Below are positions 16,868-25,851 of a DNA stretch of 64,000 nt, piece by piece. Each line of letters opens with the position of its first letter. Within the stretch, counting starts at the first letter, position 1. The notes under the pieces are model-generated. The model did not search any database and was not told the DNA's origin. It was given only the letters and a program-made list of their open reading frames with translations. The translations under genes were made by a program, and so were the position numbers. Source of the DNA: Bradyrhizobiaceae bacterium PARB1 (GTDB lineage Bacteria > Pseudomonadota > Alphaproteobacteria > Rhizobiales > Xanthobacteraceae); assembly GCA_002256345.1 (NCBI GenBank), contig NKIY01000002.1:620001-684000 (forward strand), given 5' to 3'.

Positions 16868-19800
16868 TTGTTCAGGTGGGAGGAATTCGGGGCCATTTCT
16901 GGCAAGCCATTGACCTTGCTTGCGGTCACGGGCATTTCCAGCGTGGGCCTGTCCGGCCTCGGCCGCGCCCAGGACGCCACCTGGAAAAACGCGCCCGCGA
17001 CCGGCGAACTCTCCAGTGGCCCCAACTGGATCGGCGAGGTCACGCCGGGTACGACCTCGACCGGCTTCCTCGGCGCATCGGGCACCCGCGCGCTGACGCT
17101 CGGCACGAACATGACCCTGGGCGGCCTGACGCTCACGACCGGCGCCGGCGATTACACGCTTGCCAATGGCGGCCTGCTGTTTCTGAACGGCAGCGGCCTG
17201 ACCATCAATGGCGGCAGCCTGTCGATCACCAATTCTCCGGGTGCAGGAATCGGTTTCTACAATTCGAGCTCGGCCGGCGATGCCACGATCACCAATACCG
17301 GCCTGAGCCAGATCCTGTTCACGCAGAACTCGACCGGCGGCAACGCACGACTGGTCGGCAGCTCTGCGGGATCGATCGATTTCTCGGCGAGCACCGGGCT
17401 TCTCGGCGATCAGAAGCTGAGCGCCGGATCGATCGAGGGCGCCGGCGACTTCTTCCTCGGCGCCAACCAGCTCACCGTGGGCGGCAACAACCGCTCCACC
17501 ACCGTCAGCGGCCTGATCATCGACTGCGTCGGCAACACCGGCAACTGCGCGCATTTCCCATCCAGTCCCACCGGCGGTTCGCTGATGAAGATCGGCACGG
17601 GGACGATGATCCTGACCGGCACCAACACCTACACCGGCGACACGACCTTCGCGGGCGGTACTGTCAGCGTATCGTCCAACAGCAATCTCGGCATCGCCGG
17701 CGCCCTGAATTTCGACGGCGGCATCCTGCAGATCACCGGCACCAGCTTTATCGGCACCACGCGTGACATCAACTGGGGCGCCAATGGCGGCGGCTTCGAC
17801 ATCGCCGATGCCGCCGCGACCTTCACGATCTCCGGCTCGCCGCAGAATCTGACCGGCACCGGCGGCCTGATCAAGCGCGGCGCCGGCACGCTCGTGATCG
17901 ACAACAACCCGAACTATACGGGCCTCACCGACATTCAGGCCGGCACGCTGAAGGTCGGCAGCAATGGCACGCTCGCCTTCGACAGCCGCCACAACATCGC
18001 AGCCGGAGCGACGCTGGACCTCAATGGCTCGCCCTTCCTGATCGTCGGCTCGCTCACCGGCGCCGGCACGGTGACCACCACCAGCGCCGGCGTCTCGCGC
18101 CTGATCACCGGCTTCGACAATACCTCGGCAACTTTCGCAGGCGCTATCAAGGATGGCGCGACGGGACAGTTGCAGCTCGATATCGATGGCAGCGGCATCA
18201 CCACCTTCACCGGCACCAACACCTATACCGGCGGCACCCTGATCTGCTTCTGCTCGACGCTGCAACTCGGCGATGGCGGCACCACGGGTTCTATCGTCGG
18301 CAATGTCGAGAACAACGGCACACTGATCTTCAATCGCTCCAACAGCTACACTTTTGCCGGCATCATTTCGGACAACGGGGTCGACGCAGGCAAGGTCGTG
18401 CAGGCCGGCACCGGCAACACCATCCTCACGGCCATCAACACCTATACCGGCCCGACCACCGTCAAGGCCGGCACGCTCAGCGTCAACGGCTCGATCGCAT
18501 CGTCCTCGCTGACCACGGTGACGTCGGGCGGCACCCTCGGCGGCACCGGCACCGTGGGCGATGTCAGGATCAATGCCGGCGGCGCGCTGGCGCCGGGCAA
18601 TTCCATCGGCACGCTGACCGTGCAGGGCAATCTGCTGTTCACGACGGCTGCGCATTACATGGTCGAGGTCTCGCCCGCGGGCTCGGATCTCACAAGGGTC
18701 ACCGGGTCAGCCACCCTCGGCGGCGCCACGGTGAATGCGAGTTTCGCGGCGGGCAGCTATGTCACCAAGCAGTACACGATCCTCAACGCAGCCGGCGGCC
18801 TGACCGGCAAATTCGGCAGCCAGATCGCCACCAACCTGCCGACCAACTTCGTCTCGAAGCTGAGCTATGATGCGAACAACGTCTATCTCGACCTGACGCT
18901 GAACTACATTCCGCCTGCTCCGGGTCCGAACTACACGCCGCTGAACGTGAACCAGACCAATGTCGCGAATGCCCTCACCGGCTACTTCAACCGCAATGGC
19001 GGCATTCCGCTGGTGTTCGGCGCGCTGACACCGACCGGCCTCACTCAGGCCTCCGGCGAAACCGGCACCGGCCTGCAGCAGAGCAGCGCGCAGGCGATGA
19101 ACCTGTTTCTCGGCCTGCTCACCGATCCCACCATCGCCGGCCGCACCGGCACTTCGCCAATGCCCGGCCCCAGCGCCTTCGCGGATGAGGCCCTCGCTTA
19201 TGCGCCGCGCGGCGGCAAGCGCAGCGCATCGGAACGCGACGCCTTTGGTCTGATGACCAAGGCTGCGCCGCGCGCGCCGGTGTTCGATCCGAGCTGGAAT
19301 GTCTGGGCTGCCGGCTTCGGCGGATCGCAGACCACCGACGGCAACGCTTCGCTCGGCAGCAACACCACGACTTCGCGCACCTATGGTTTTGCTGTCGGCG
19401 CCGACTATCTGTGGGCGCCGCAGACCGTCGCCGGCTTCGCTCTGGCCGGCGGCGGCACCACGTTCTCCGTCGAGAACGGCGGCTCCGGCAGCTCGGACAT
19501 GTTCCAGGCCGGCGCCTATCTGCGCCACACCACGGGCTCGGCCTATCTCACCGCCGCCGCCGCCTATGGCTGGCAGGACATCACCACCGACCGATCAGTC
19601 ACCGCCGCCGGCTTCGACCGCCTGCGCGGGCGCTTCCATGCCAATGCCTTCTCGGGCCGCGTCGAACTCGGCAATCGTTTCAACGAGTCATGGACCAACG
19701 GCCTCGGCCTCACGCCCTATGCCGCCGTGCAGGTCACCGCGCTCGATCTGCCCGCTTATGCGGAAAGCCTCGTCGCCGGCGCCGGCAACTTCGCCCTCGC

Positions 19801-20137
19801 CTATGACGGCAAGACCGTCACCGCACCACGCACCGAACTCGGCCTGCGCGCCGACAAGGCCTTCGCCTTCGACGGCGCGCTGCTGACCTTGCGCGGCCGC
19901 GCCGCCTGGGCGCATGACTTCAACACCGACCGGGCCGCATCGGCGACCTTCCAGGCACTCCCGGGCGCGAGCTTCGTGGTGAACGGCGCCGCCGCAGCGC
20001 GCGATGCCGCGCTGACAACGGCTTCCGCCGAAGTCGCATGGCGGAGCGGTTTCGCCCTCGCCGCGACCTTCGAAGGCGAGTTCTCAGAAACGACGCGCAG
20101 CTACGCCGGCAAGGGCGTGGTGCGTTACACATGGTAA
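16868..20137 (+). CDS. Autotransporter 3 (type Va), PATR-repeat passenger
   Basis: About 1089 residues. The longest start is TTG at 16868 after an in-frame TAG, with a weak G-rich site upstream. It would place two acidic residues (MFRWEEF) before the signal sequence GKPLTLLAVTGISSVGLSGLGRA. The true start may lie further in: a strong GGGAGGA (16878-16884) precedes an in-frame ATT at 16895. The passenger has several PATR beta-strand repeats (GTGTMILTGTNTYTGDTT and similar). They are followed by the junction region shared with the other three autotransporters (YMVEVSP, then GGATVNASFAAGSYVTKQYT) and a ~270-residue beta-barrel ending RYTW. Its stop codon overlaps the start of autotransporter 4 (TAATG), so the two are translationally coupled. 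Surface display is expected; the ligand is unknown. Confidence 0.93.
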   Translation: MFRWEEFGAISGKPLTLLAVTGISSVGLSGLGRAQDATWKNAPATGELSSGPNWIGEVTPGTTSTGFLGASGTRALTLGTNMTLGGLTLTTGAGDYTLANGGLLFLNGSGLTINGGSLSITNSPGAGIGFYNSSSAGDATITNTGLSQILFTQNSTGGNARLVGSSAGSIDFSASTGLLGDQKLSAGSIEGAGDFFLGANQLTVGGNNRSTTVSGLIIDCVGNTGNCAHFPSSPTGGSLMKIGTGTMILTGTNTYTGDTTFAGGTVSVSSNSNLGIAGALNFDGGILQITGTSFIGTTRDINWGANGGGFDIADAAATFTISGSPQNLTGTGGLIKRGAGTLVIDNNPNYTGLTDIQAGTLKVGSNGTLAFDSRHNIAAGATLDLNGSPFLIVGSLTGAGTVTTTSAGVSRLITGFDNTSATFAGAIKDGATGQLQLDIDGSGITTFTGTNTYTGGTLICFCSTLQLGDGGTTGSIVGNVENNGTLIFNRSNSYTFAGIISDNGVDAGKVVQAGTGNTILTAINTYTGPTTVKAGTLSVNGSIASSSLTTVTSGGTLGGTGTVGDVRINAGGALAPGNSIGTLTVQGNLLFTTAAHYMVEVSPAGSDLTRVTGSATLGGATVNASFAAGSYVTKQYTILNAAGGLTGKFGSQIATNLPTNFVSKLSYDANNVYLDLTLNYIPPAPGPNYTPLNVNQTNVANALTGYFNRNGGIPLVFGALTPTGLTQASGETGTGLQQSSAQAMNLFLGLLTDPTIAGRTGTSPMPGPSAFADEALAYAPRGGKRSASERDAFGLMTKAAPRAPVFDPSWNVWAAGFGGSQTTDGNASLGSNTTTSRTYGFAVGADYLWAPQTVAGFALAGGGTTFSVENGGSGSSDMFQAGAYLRHTTGSAYLTAAAAYGWQDITTDRSVTAAGFDRLRGRFHANAFSGRVELGNRFNESWTNGLGLTPYAAVQVTALDLPAYAESLVAGAGNFALAYDGKTVTAPRTELGLRADKAFAFDGALLTLRGRAAWAHDFNTDRAASATFQALPGASFVVNGAAAARDAALTTASAEVAWRSGFALAATFEGEFSETTRSYAGKGVVRYTW

Positions 20138-23100
20138 TGACAGTGAAGAAGCTACGCGCAGCGCTGCTCGCATCATCCGTCCTGACTCTGGCCTCGGCAC
20201 TGCCGGCGGCGGCACAGGTCAATGGCGGCGACGGTCAAGCTAGCATCAGATTCGGCGGTGGCGGTGGCGGTGGCGGCGGCGGCGGCGGTTTCGGCGGCGG
20301 TACCGGCGGTGTGGGTGGCAGTGTCAATGCCGGCGCCGGCGGGACCGGCACGGGCGGTAACGGATCAGGTTTCGGCGGCGGCGGTGCAGGCGTCGGCGGC
20401 GGCGGCGGCGGGTATCCCGCTGCCAGCCACGCAGGTAGCGGCAGTGTTGCCAGTTTCACCAATAGCGGCGTCATTCAGGGGGGTAGTGGTGAGCTATTGG
20501 GCACCGGTGGCGGTGGCGGTGCCGGGATCGGCGGCGGCGGCGGCAATGGCGGCGGCGGCAGCCCTGGTGGTGCTGCCGGTTTTACGATCGGCGACAATAC
20601 GATCACCAACACCAGCACGGGCACAATCACCGGCGGCGATGGCGGTGCCAACTTTTACAGCGGAGGCGGTGCCGGCATCGGCAGCGGGGGCGGGGGCTAT
20701 TTGGGCGCCATCGGAGGCGCCGGTCTTAACGGCGTCACCATTATCAATGCCGGATCGATTACCGGAGGCGCCGGCAGAGTTGACGGCGCCGGCGGCGCGG
20801 GCATTGGCAGGGGCGGCTCCGGAAGCCCCGGCACTCTCAGCCCCGATCTTGACGGTCTCACGATCATCAACTCCGGAACCATCACCGGCGGCGCCGGTGG
20901 CATTGGTGGCGATGGCATCAACGGAACCAATCTGAGCATCACGCAACAGGGCGGCTCGATCGTCGGCGGATCGTCAAGTGGCGGTGCCCGCGCCAATGCC
21001 ATTACCTTTACGGGCGGGACCAACACATTGACGATGCTGGACGGCGCCAGCGTCACAGGAAATGTGGTGGCCGCGAGCACGGCCGACACGGTGACATTCG
21101 GCGGCAGCGGCAGCAATACGACCGACATCTCGCAATATCAGGGGTTCGGACAGTTCACGAAGACCGGCACCGGCACCTGGACTTTGACAGGCGCGAGCAC
21201 GGCGACCACCGACTGGACGATCAGCGTAGGCGCGATCAGCGTGTCATCCGACGCCAATCTCGGCACCGGCAATCTGGCCTTTGACGGCGGCACGCTGCAG
21301 ATCACCGGCACGAGCTTTCAGAGCACCGCCCGCAGCATCACCTGGGGCGCCAATGGCGGCGGCTTCGATATCGCGGACGCCGCCAACACCTTCACGCTGA
21401 CACAGGCGCTGACCGGCACTGGTGGCCTCACCAAGGCCGGCGCGGGTACGCTGGTGCTGGCGGGCACCAACACCTATAGCGGCATCACGACCATCAATGC
21501 GGGCACGCTGCAGATCGGCAATGGTGGCACCGGCGGGTCGGTGGCCGGCAACATCGTCAACAATGCTGCGCTCATCTTCAATCGATTGGACAACTCTGGC
21601 TATGGCGGCGTCATCAGCGGTAGCGGTACCGTGGAGAAGCTCGGCGCCGGCACGCTGACGCTGAGCGGCGTTAACACCTATACCGGCGCGACCACGGTCA
21701 ATGCCGGCACGCTGAGCGTCAACGGCTCGATCGTGGCATCGTCGCTCACGACGGTGAATGCAGGCGCCACGCTTGGCGGCACCGGCACGGTCGGCAACAC
21801 TACCATCAATGGCGGCACGCTGGCGCCCGGCAATTCCATCGGCCTGCTCACCGTGCAGGGCAATCTCGTGCTCACATCGGCGGCGCGCTACATGGTCGAG
21901 GTCTCGCCAACCAGCGCCGACCGCACCAATGTCACGGGCACGGCGACCCTCGGCGGCGCCACGGTGAATGCGAGTTTCGCAGCCGGCAGCTACATCACCA
22001 AGCAATACACCATCCTCAATGCCGCCGGCGGCGTGATCGGAACGTTCGGCAATCAGGTGAACACCAACCTGCCCGCGAATTTCACGTCGAAGCTCAGCTA
22101 TGACAGCAAGAATGCCTATCTCGACCTCACGCTGAACTACATTCCACCGCCGACGCCGTCCGGCTCCTCGGCGCCGTCCTACTCACCGCTGAATGCCGGC
22201 CAGGCCAATGTGGCCGGCGCGCTGGAGGGCTATTTCAATCGCAATGGTGGCATCCCGCTGGTCTATGGCGGGCTGACGGCGAACGGCCTCACCCAGGTTT
22301 CCGGCGAGACGACGACGGGATCGCAACAGACCGGCATCAATGCCATGACCCAGTTCATGGGCATGATGATGGACCCATCCGCCGCAGGCCGCAGCGATGC
22401 GTCGCCGGTTGCCTCAAGCTTTGCAGCCGCCGATGCGATGGCCTATGCGCCGGAGACGCGGAGCAAGGCGCCGCGCGATGCCTATGCGGCGATCACCAAG
22501 GCGATGCCCCGCGCAGCGAGCTTCGAACAGCGCTGGAGTGTCTGGGCCTCCGGCTTCGGCGGATCGCAGACCACCGACGGCAATGCCGCCGCGGGCAGCA
22601 ACAGCGCGACCTCGCGCATCTACGGCGCCGCAGCCGGCGCCGACGTCTGGCTGTCGCCCACCACGCTGGCCGGCATCTCCATGGCCGGCGGCGCCACCAG
22701 CTTTTCCGTTGCGCAAGGCGGCACCGGCCAGTCCGACCTCGTGCAGGTCGGCGGCTTCGTTCGTCATGGCATCGGCTCGGCCTATCTCAGCGCGGCCTTC
22801 GCCTATGGCTGGCAGGACATCACGACCGAACGCCTCGTCACCGTCGCCGGTGCCGATCGCCTGCGCGCGCGCTTCAATGCCAACAGCTATGCCGGCCGCG
22901 TTGAGCTCGGTAGCCGCAGCGCCGTGGCAGAACTGAACGGCATCGGCCTCACGCCCTATGCCGCCGGACAGGTCACGATCCTCGACCTGCCCGCTTATGC
23001 CGAGACCGTCGTCTCCGGCAGCAATGCCTTCGCACTCGGCTACACGGCAAAGACCGTGATGGCGCCGCGCACCGAACTCGGCCTCCGCGCCGACAAGGCC

Positions 23101-23376
23101 TTCGCACTCGACGGCGCGCTGCTGACCCTGCGCGGCCGCGCCGCCTGGGCGCATGACTTCAACACCGACCGGGCCGCATCGGCGACCTTCCAGGCACTGC
23201 CCGGCGCGAGCTTCGTGGTGAACGGCGCCGCCGCCGCGCGCGATGCCGCGCTGACAACGGCGTCGGCCGAAGTCGCATGGACGAACGGTTTCGCCCTCGC
23301 CGCGACTTTCGAAGGTGAATTCTCCGAAACCACGCGCAGCTACGCCGGCAAAGGCGTGGTGCGCTACGCGTGGTGA
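20137..23376 (+). CDS. Autotransporter 4 (type Va), glycine-rich passenger
   Basis: A protein of 1079 residues starting at ATG 20137, which overlaps the stop of autotransporter 3 by one base (TAATG); ATG 20131 is also possible. The signal peptide is KKLRAALLASSVLTLASALPAAA. Residues 30-180 are extremely Gly-rich, with runs of up to 11 glycines and blocks such as GGGGAGIGGGGG. Next come ITGGAG-type repeats and PATR repeats (GAGTLTLSGVNTYTGATT), then the conserved junction and the beta-barrel ending RYAW. The barrel DNA is nearly identical to that of autotransporter 3 (70 identical bases at 23129-23198 and 19890-19959). Glycine-rich autotransporter stalks of this kind can form extended or self-associating surfaces. 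This is inference. Confidence 0.93.
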   Translation: MTVKKLRAALLASSVLTLASALPAAAQVNGGDGQASIRFGGGGGGGGGGGGFGGGTGGVGGSVNAGAGGTGTGGNGSGFGGGGAGVGGGGGGYPAASHAGSGSVASFTNSGVIQGGSGELLGTGGGGGAGIGGGGGNGGGGSPGGAAGFTIGDNTITNTSTGTITGGDGGANFYSGGGAGIGSGGGGYLGAIGGAGLNGVTIINAGSITGGAGRVDGAGGAGIGRGGSGSPGTLSPDLDGLTIINSGTITGGAGGIGGDGINGTNLSITQQGGSIVGGSSSGGARANAITFTGGTNTLTMLDGASVTGNVVAASTADTVTFGGSGSNTTDISQYQGFGQFTKTGTGTWTLTGASTATTDWTISVGAISVSSDANLGTGNLAFDGGTLQITGTSFQSTARSITWGANGGGFDIADAANTFTLTQALTGTGGLTKAGAGTLVLAGTNTYSGITTINAGTLQIGNGGTGGSVAGNIVNNAALIFNRLDNSGYGGVISGSGTVEKLGAGTLTLSGVNTYTGATTVNAGTLSVNGSIVASSLTTVNAGATLGGTGTVGNTTINGGTLAPGNSIGLLTVQGNLVLTSAARYMVEVSPTSADRTNVTGTATLGGATVNASFAAGSYITKQYTILNAAGGVIGTFGNQVNTNLPANFTSKLSYDSKNAYLDLTLNYIPPPTPSGSSAPSYSPLNAGQANVAGALEGYFNRNGGIPLVYGGLTANGLTQVSGETTTGSQQTGINAMTQFMGMMMDPSAAGRSDASPVASSFAAADAMAYAPETRSKAPRDAYAAITKAMPRAASFEQRWSVWASGFGGSQTTDGNAAAGSNSATSRIYGAAAGADVWLSPTTLAGISMAGGATSFSVAQGGTGQSDLVQVGGFVRHGIGSAYLSAAFAYGWQDITTERLVTVAGADRLRARFNANSYAGRVELGSRSAVAELNGIGLTPYAAGQVTILDLPAYAETVVSGSNAFALGYTAKTVMAPRTELGLRADKAFALDGALLTLRGRAAWAHDFNTDRAASATFQALPGASFVVNGAAAARDAALTTASAEVAWTNGFALAATFEGEFSETTRSYAGKGVVRYAW
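20258..20720 (+). repeat. Glycine-rich low-complexity coding tract
   Basis: GGC/GGT-dominated DNA encodes poly-glycine runs broken by Phe, Ala, Asn or Ser. Runs of 8-11 glycine codons make it prone to slippage or length change, and also to sequencing and assembly error. The reverse strand shows a spurious poly-proline frame. Confidence 0.85.
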
Positions 23377-23412
23377 CAGGCGCGCGGCATGAGCTGCGCC
23401 GTCTCGCGTCTG

Positions 23413-23498
23413 TCCTGAAAACATCAGCAAAAGTTCAGAACATCCGCAGCGGAAATCCGGACGATTTCAGGACAGGGCTGCCGCGTGCATGAGACATA
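23413..23498 (+). promoter_or_regulatory. Duplicated promoter-like segment, copy B
   Basis: Aligns with 16754-16845, sharing ATCAGCAAAA, TTCAGAAC, TTTCAGGAC, GCATG and AGACAT. It lies just after autotransporter 4 and about 105 bp before the small membrane protein gene at 23604. Confidence 0.45.
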
Positions 23499-23603
23499 TC
23501 GCCAACTTCATCACTGAAACGGGATGAGTTGGAATGGGTGCCATGGGAGCGCGTGACGCGCTGCGACGCGCCGCATGCCTCGCCCCGGGACCTTCGTAGT
23601 CAC

Positions 23604-23876
23604 ATGACCAACATCCCCACATCCCTCCGCATCGCCATCGGCTTCATCGTCGCGCTCTGGATCGTGGGCCTCACTGCCCTCGCCGTCGGCGCCCCCGGAG
23701 AAATCATCGTAGCGACAGCGGCCCTCGGCACTGTCGGCGCGCTGGTCGAATGGAGCAGCCATCGGCCGGCCGTCGCCCCCACCGCGGCGCTGGAGGAGGC
23801 AGCCGATGACCTCCCGGCCGCTGTGCAGATGCGGTATGAGGCCGAGCCGGAAGGCGAATTTCGCCGGAAACGTTAA
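23604..23876 (+). CDS. Small inner-membrane protein, unknown
   Basis: A protein of 90 residues from ATG 23604 (MTNIPTSLRIAIGFIVALWI). An upstream in-frame TTG at 23529 would add 25 residues of poor quality. Two membrane helices are visible (residues about 9-27 and 33-50), followed by an acidic/Ala-rich cytoplasmic or periplasmic tail. No family was recognised. It is preceded by a copy of the promoter-like segment that also stands before autotransporter 3, so it may be co-regulated with that pair. The ribosome site is weak, so the start is uncertain. Confidence 0.6.
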   Translation: MTNIPTSLRIAIGFIVALWIVGLTALAVGAPGEIIVATAALGTVGALVEWSSHRPAVAPTAALEEAADDLPAAVQMRYEAEPEGEFRRKR

Positions 23877-24156
23877 GGTTTTTGGGCAGTTCCAGGCCCT
23901 GCCGCATTGACTTTGGGCGATTCCGGCCTATGTTCCGGCTCGAAGCGGCCCGGTATCGAAACGCGATATCTCGAGCAAGCCGCCTGTCAGCGCCCAGCGA
24001 TCCCCGTGCATGTTTGCGTGCCGCTCCCGGGGGTAGGCGTGATGGTTTTTCCGAGAATCCAAGCGGCGGTTTCGACCAGAGGCATGATCTCGATACGGCA
24101 TCGAATGAGCGATACCCCGTTAGTCGATAGAATCATGGCCCCATAACAGAGGCTCA

Positions 24157-25731
24157 ATGTCCTTTTCCAATCTCGGCCTGTCCGACAAGGTTCTCGCCGC
24201 CGTCACGGCGTCAGGCTACACGACCCCCACCCCCATTCAGGAACAGGCGATCCCCCATGTTCTGGCACGCAAGGACGTGCTCGGCATCGCCCAGACCGGC
24301 ACCGGCAAGACCGCAGCCTTCGTGCTGCCGATGCTCACCCTTCTCGAAAAAGGCCGCGCCCGCGCCCGCATGCCGCGCACGCTGATCCTCGAGCCGACCC
24401 GCGAACTCGCGGCGCAGGTGAAGGAACAGTTCGACAAATATGGCGCCGGCCAGAAGCTCAATGTGGCGCTGCTGATCGGCGGCGTTTCGTTCGGCGACCA
24501 GGACATGAAACTGACGCGCGGCGTCGACGTCCTCATCGCCACCCCGGGCCGCCTGCTCGACCACACCGAGCGCGGCGGCCTCCTCCTCACCGGCGTCGAG
24601 CTGCTGGTGATCGACGAAGCCGACCGCATGCTGGACATGGGCTTCATCCCGGACATCGAGCGCATCTGCAAGCTGGTGCCGTTCACCCGCCAGACCCTGT
24701 TCCTCACGGCGACCATGCCGCCGGAAATCCGCCGCATCACCGAGACCTTCCTGCATAATCCGGTGAAGATCGAAGTCGCCAAGCCGGCGACCGCCGCCGC
24801 CACCATCACCCAGTCCCAAGTCGCGGTCTCCCGCAACGACTGGCAGAAGCGCGAAGTGCTCCGTACCCTGCTGCGCGAAGCCGAAGACCTCAAGAACGCG
24901 ATCATCTTCTGCAACCGCAAGCGCGAAGTCGCGCAGCTCGCCAAATCCCTGCAGAAGCACGGCTTCGCCGTCGGCGCCCTGCATGGCGACATGGAACAGT
25001 CCGCCCGCCTCGCAGCGCTCGACCAGTTCCGCAAGGGTGAGTTGCCGCTGCTCGTCGCCTCCGACGTCGCCGCCCGCGGCCTCGACATTCCCGCGGTGAG
25101 CCATGTCTTCAATTTCGACATTCCCCATCACTCCGACGATTACGTCCACCGCATCGGCCGCACCGGCCGCGCCGGCCGTACCGGCACCGCGATCTCGCTG
25201 GTGTCGCCGTCGGACCAGAAGTCCATCCAGGCGGTCGAGAAGCTGATCGGCCAGAGCATCGCCAAGCACGAAAGCGCCGCCCTCGACGCCATGCCGGCCG
25301 AGGACGCCAGCGAGGCCGCCGAGGCGCCGCGCTCGAACCGCCGCCGCAGCGGCAATCGCGAAGCCAACGCGGAAGGTTCGTCGCGCGGTCGACGCGATGG
25401 CCGCCGCGAGCGCGACGCGCGCCCGGAGCGCGAGGCCCGTCCGGAGCGTACGCCCCGTCCCGAGCGTGAGGCTCGTGCGCCCGCGAACGAGTCCCGCCCG
25501 CCAGAGAGCGAAGCCCCGCGCGAGCGCAAACCGCGCCGCGACCGCGATCGCCGCCCGAGCGAAGACCGCGGCAGCGGTCCGCAGCCCGCAGTCGCCTCTT
25601 ACGGCACCTCGCAGCCGCCCTCCATCGGGCGCCCGCAGGCGCCGCGTCCGCGACGCGAGGAGGACTTCGAGCCGGGCGATCACTCGCACCTGCCCGCATT
25701 CCTGCTCCGTCCGATCAGGGCACGCGCATAG
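24157..25731 (+). CDS. rhlE: DEAD-box RNA helicase, RhlE type
   Basis: A protein of 524 residues. The helicase core occupies residues 1-370 with every motif in place. They are the Q motif (GYTTPTPIQEQAI), motif I (AQTGTGKT, 45-52), Ia (PTRELAAQ), II (VIDEADRMLDMGF), III (TAT, where SAT is usual), IV-V (IFCNRKREV, ARGLDIPAV) and VI (HRIGRTGRAG). The C-terminal ~140 residues are rich in Arg, Glu and Pro with REARPER-type repeats, an RNA-binding disordered tail common in alphaproteobacterial RhlE. It unwinds RNA using ATP in ribosome assembly or mRNA turnover. The start is supported by AGAGG before ATG 24157. It stands alone, followed by a GGDEF gene. rhlE rather than dbpA or srmB is chosen from the core motifs and tail. 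Confidence 0.93.
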   Translation: MSFSNLGLSDKVLAAVTASGYTTPTPIQEQAIPHVLARKDVLGIAQTGTGKTAAFVLPMLTLLEKGRARARMPRTLILEPTRELAAQVKEQFDKYGAGQKLNVALLIGGVSFGDQDMKLTRGVDVLIATPGRLLDHTERGGLLLTGVELLVIDEADRMLDMGFIPDIERICKLVPFTRQTLFLTATMPPEIRRITETFLHNPVKIEVAKPATAAATITQSQVAVSRNDWQKREVLRTLLREAEDLKNAIIFCNRKREVAQLAKSLQKHGFAVGALHGDMEQSARLAALDQFRKGELPLLVASDVAARGLDIPAVSHVFNFDIPHHSDDYVHRIGRTGRAGRTGTAISLVSPSDQKSIQAVEKLIGQSIAKHESAALDAMPAEDASEAAEAPRSNRRRSGNREANAEGSSRGRRDGRRERDARPEREARPERTPRPEREARAPANESRPPESEAPRERKPRRDRDRRPSEDRGSGPQPAVASYGTSQPPSIGRPQAPRPRREEDFEPGDHSHLPAFLLRPIRARA

Positions 25732-25851
25732 GTAGTATGTTCAGCGGTCATTTACCGACGATTCACACACCGCCCCTAATGTCACGGCGATATTTTTTGA
25801 CATTTCGCAAGTGAGCGCGGCGCAATTTAGCGCCGCTTGGGGACACAGGAC

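Noticed and set aside
16775-18655. Minus-strand frame of 626 codons opposite autotransporter 3
   Set aside because: Ala/Gly/Arg/Asp composition without domains; antisense of PATR repeats.
20235-20474. Poly-proline reading frame on the minus strand
   Set aside because: It is the complement of the glycine codons of autotransporter 4 and has no start signal.
24211-25689. Minus-strand frame of 492 codons opposite the rhlE gene
   Set aside because: No ribosome site, composition mirrors the helicase codons, and all helicase motifs lie on the other strand.
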